Assembly (NCBI RefSeq): GCF_937616625.2
Contig: NC_065573.1
Span: forward strand, 1,150,001 to 1,214,000
DNA length: 64,000 bases
Origin: Mercurialis annua
Taxonomy: Eukaryota; Streptophyta; Magnoliopsida; Malpighiales; Euphorbiaceae
Direction: 5' to 3'
Below are positions 62,530-64,000 of this stretch, piece after piece (the first letter of the stretch is position 1; each line of letters begins with the position of its first letter). The position numbers were made by a program, and so were the translations under genes. Below the pieces are notes generated by a model. It worked only from the letters and a program-made list of their open reading frames with translations. It did no database searches and was not told the DNA's origin.

Positions 62530-62595
62530 AGGCGCGATGCGAGGCGCGTTCGTCCCATCGCGCCTTCACCAGGCGCAGAAAACATATCGCGCCTT
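62530..62595. repeat. GGCGCG palindrome array, D right LTR (short form)
   Basis: GAGGCGCGATGCGAGGCGCG paired with CATCGCGCC, then TATCGCGCC. It is missing one GGCGCGATGG unit at the start and the central GGCGCGTTGCGAGGCGCG block present in the left LTR. Confidence 0.9.
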
Positions 62596-62918
62596 CCTAC
62601 GTGCCTCAATTTTGGATCCAACGGTCAACGTTTTCTTGAGAACAACATATCCAAAAATGATCCCGATCCAACGGTTAAATTGGGAGATATTCATGTTTTT
62701 TCAAAACATGTCAGATTCAGAAGGTACACGAAAACATCATCGATTATAAACCGAATACAAATCAAATCGCCATCGAAAACTCACACGACACATGCGACAC
62801 ATACAAGATACAACTCAAACCCCAAAAAAAGTTTCACACTTGCTAAGTCCACCATTAACAATTCAAAACTAAGTCGGAAACACAACGAAACCATGACGGA
62901 AAAACACAGGATATTACA

Positions 62919-63798
62919 CAGGGTGAACCAGCAACATATCTAGTGGCAATGCCAACTTATACGCGACTGCCTGAATACGCTCAATAATCTCATACGGACC
63001 AACATACCTCGGTGCTAACTTTTCCTTAACACCAAAATGCAGAAACTCCATGTCTTTTCTCTTCGGATCGGCATAACTCTTATGCCGACTAAAAGCTGTC
63101 TCCAATCTCCGCTTGATCAATGGTACCTTCTCTGAGGTAATCTGAATAATCTCTGCTCCCGAGAGCTTGCGCTCGCCAACCTCCTCCCAATAAATAGGAG
63201 ATCGACACTTGCGCCCATACAAAGCCTCATAAGGTGCCATCTCGATACTAGCTTGCTAACTGTTGTTATAGGAAAAATCAATCAAAGGCAAATGAGTATC
63301 CCAACTACCCTGAAAATCCAGAACACACATCCTGAGCATGTCCTCCAAAGTCTGAATAGTCCTCTCAGACTGACCGTCAGTCTGAGGATGAAAAGCAGTA
63401 TTGAAATCCAATCTCGTACCCAAAGATTCCTGCATCGCCTTCCAAAACCGAGATGTGAAAACTGAACCTCTGTCTGAAACTATCGACACTGGTACACCAT
63501 GGAGACTCACAATCCGATCGATGTACAACTGTGCCAACTTCGAAGCCTGATAAGTAACCTTGATCGGTAAAAAGTGAGCTGACTTGGTCAAACGGTCAAC
63601 TATCACCCAAATCGAATCATACCCCTGTCGGGTACTGGAAAACCAACCACAAAATCCATAGCGATCCGCTCCCATTTCCACTCTGGAATAGGTAGCGGTT
63701 GCAGATATCCAAACAGTCTCTGATGCTCTAACTTTACCTGCTGGCAAGTCAAGCACTTAGACACAAACTATGCAACATCCTTTTTCATTCTGCTCCAC
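62919..63798 (-). pseudogene. pol fragment C2, integrase part (right of element D)
   Basis: The minus strand runs from the integrase zinc-binding region (SRMKKDVA, then a TAG, then [12 protein letters not shown]) through [19 protein letters not shown] and [14 protein letters not shown] to the C-terminal module, ending at the D insertion. The catalytic D, D and E residues are present. Lesions: the TAG near 63770, a frameshift near 63635, a TAG after SYNNS near 63254, and an in-frame loss of about 20 codons between KDMEF and LHFGVKEKLAP (near 63048). Continues at 52944 beyond D. Dead fragment of a Tekay-like chromovirus. Confidence 0.92.
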
Positions 63799-63813
63799 AA
63801 AATCCATAGCGAT
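63795..63813. other. Template-switch scar at the pol/satellite junction
   Basis: CCACAAAATCCATAGCGAT here is an exact 19-nt copy of 63647-63665, inside integrase. The first four bases also fit the ongoing pol sequence, and the last seven to eight (TAGCGAT) also fit the satellite monomer. Confidence 0.8.
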
Positions 63814-64000
63814 TGAAGCCAAACGTTTACAAACGCTAAGAAATAAATCTGAACGTTTCCCCATTTTACCAAATTAAGCCAAACGTTTATAAGTGTTACG
63901 GAACAAAAAAAAACGTTTACAAACGTTACGAAACAAATCAAAGCGTTTCACCTTTATAAGAATATAAGCCAAACGTTTATAAACATTCCAAAACAAATCT
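63806..64000 (+). repeat. 60-bp satellite array, right block
   Basis: The satellite resumes with TAGCGATTGAAGCCAAACGT and runs off the right edge. Same monomer and orientation as the other blocks. Confidence 0.95.

Larger units (their letters stand above)
52945..62918 (-). mobile_element. Element D: full-length non-autonomous LTR retrotransposon without intact genes
   Basis: LTRs at 52945-55671 and 60199-62918, primer-binding site 60183-60194, polypurine tract from 55672, and 5-bp target duplication CAGGG. Length 9,974 bp; internal region about 4.5 kb, AT-rich and without a gag or pol frame. Near its 3' end it keeps a badly decayed chromodomain (55855-56090), so it descends from an autonomous chromovirus. 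LTRs differ by roughly 1-3 percent in the stretches I compared, so D is younger than A and older than B. This is the large non-autonomous (LARD-like) class. Confidence 0.93.
60199..62918 (-). repeat. Element D 5' LTR (right)
   Basis: 2,720 bp with TG...CA ends, followed by CAGGG. Compared with the left LTR it has a longer (TA)n tract and a shorter palindrome array, two opposite length changes that nearly cancel. Confidence 0.95.
48684..63798 (-). mobile_element. Composite C: two retrotransposon 3' ends in tandem, interrupted by element D
   Basis: Reading the minus strand from 63798 leftwards: integrase fragment (63798-62919), [element D], chromodomain end (52944-52689), polypurine tract, LTR C2 (52569-50808), then a second integrase-tail/chromodomain fragment (50809-50428), polypurine tract and LTR C1 (50308-48684). 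No gag, reverse transcriptase or primer-binding site is present, and no target duplication joins the outer ends. I infer a 5'-truncated chromovirus plus a tandem duplication or template switch that doubled its 3' end. The two LTRs are similar in sequence, so the doubled parts are related copies. Confidence 0.85.

Overview
This window is plant heterochromatin, most likely from a flowering plant. The evidence is Ty3/gypsy chromovirus-type LTR retrotransposons primed by initiator-Met tRNA, LTRs of 1.6-2.8 kb, and a long tandem satellite. I see no host gene, no RNA gene and no prokaryotic feature, and I cannot name the species. All similarity figures below were counted by eye.

Layout. (1) 1-14549: satellite array of a 60-bp monomer. 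(2) 14550-36667: element A, an old minus-strand non-autonomous LTR retrotransposon with only a broken gag. Its 5-bp target duplication (GAAAC) lies in the satellite. A carries two younger insertions: a solo LTR at 17550-20308 (target duplication AGTTC) and element B, a full-length plus-strand Tekay/Del-like chromovirus at 21198-31389 (target duplication GATTA) with a broken gag-pol. (3) 36668-48683: the same satellite in phase with the left array, with higher-order repeats of 1.7-1.9 kb. (4) 48684-about 63798: composite C on the minus strand, two consecutive retrotransposon 3' ends (LTR, polypurine tract, pol tail), the second cut by element D. D (52945-62918, target duplication CAGGG) is a full-length non-autonomous element with no intact gene. 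(5) about 63806-64000: satellite again, joined to pol through an apparent template-switch scar.

Order of events inferred from nesting and LTR divergence: satellite first, then A and C, then the solo LTR and D, with B most recent (about 5 substitutions between its LTRs outside one repeat array). Autonomous chromoviruses of B's kind would supply the proteins; A and D keep only cis-signals (LTR, primer-binding site, polypurine tract) and remnants. The chromodomain at the end of the B and C pol products fits targeting to heterochromatin.

Most interesting signal: every LTR family here carries a short GC- and CpG-rich array of near-perfect palindromes with a 1-3 nt centre. The arm sequence differs between LTR groups but the geometry is shared. 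In all three elements with two LTRs, the paired LTRs differ in array length. In B this is 4 versus 9 units and accounts for the entire 112-bp length difference between otherwise nearly identical LTRs. Other leads are a conserved noncoding block at the same distance from the primer-binding site in A and D, twelve copies of an octamer in the solo LTR, and the template-switch junction near 63.8 kb.
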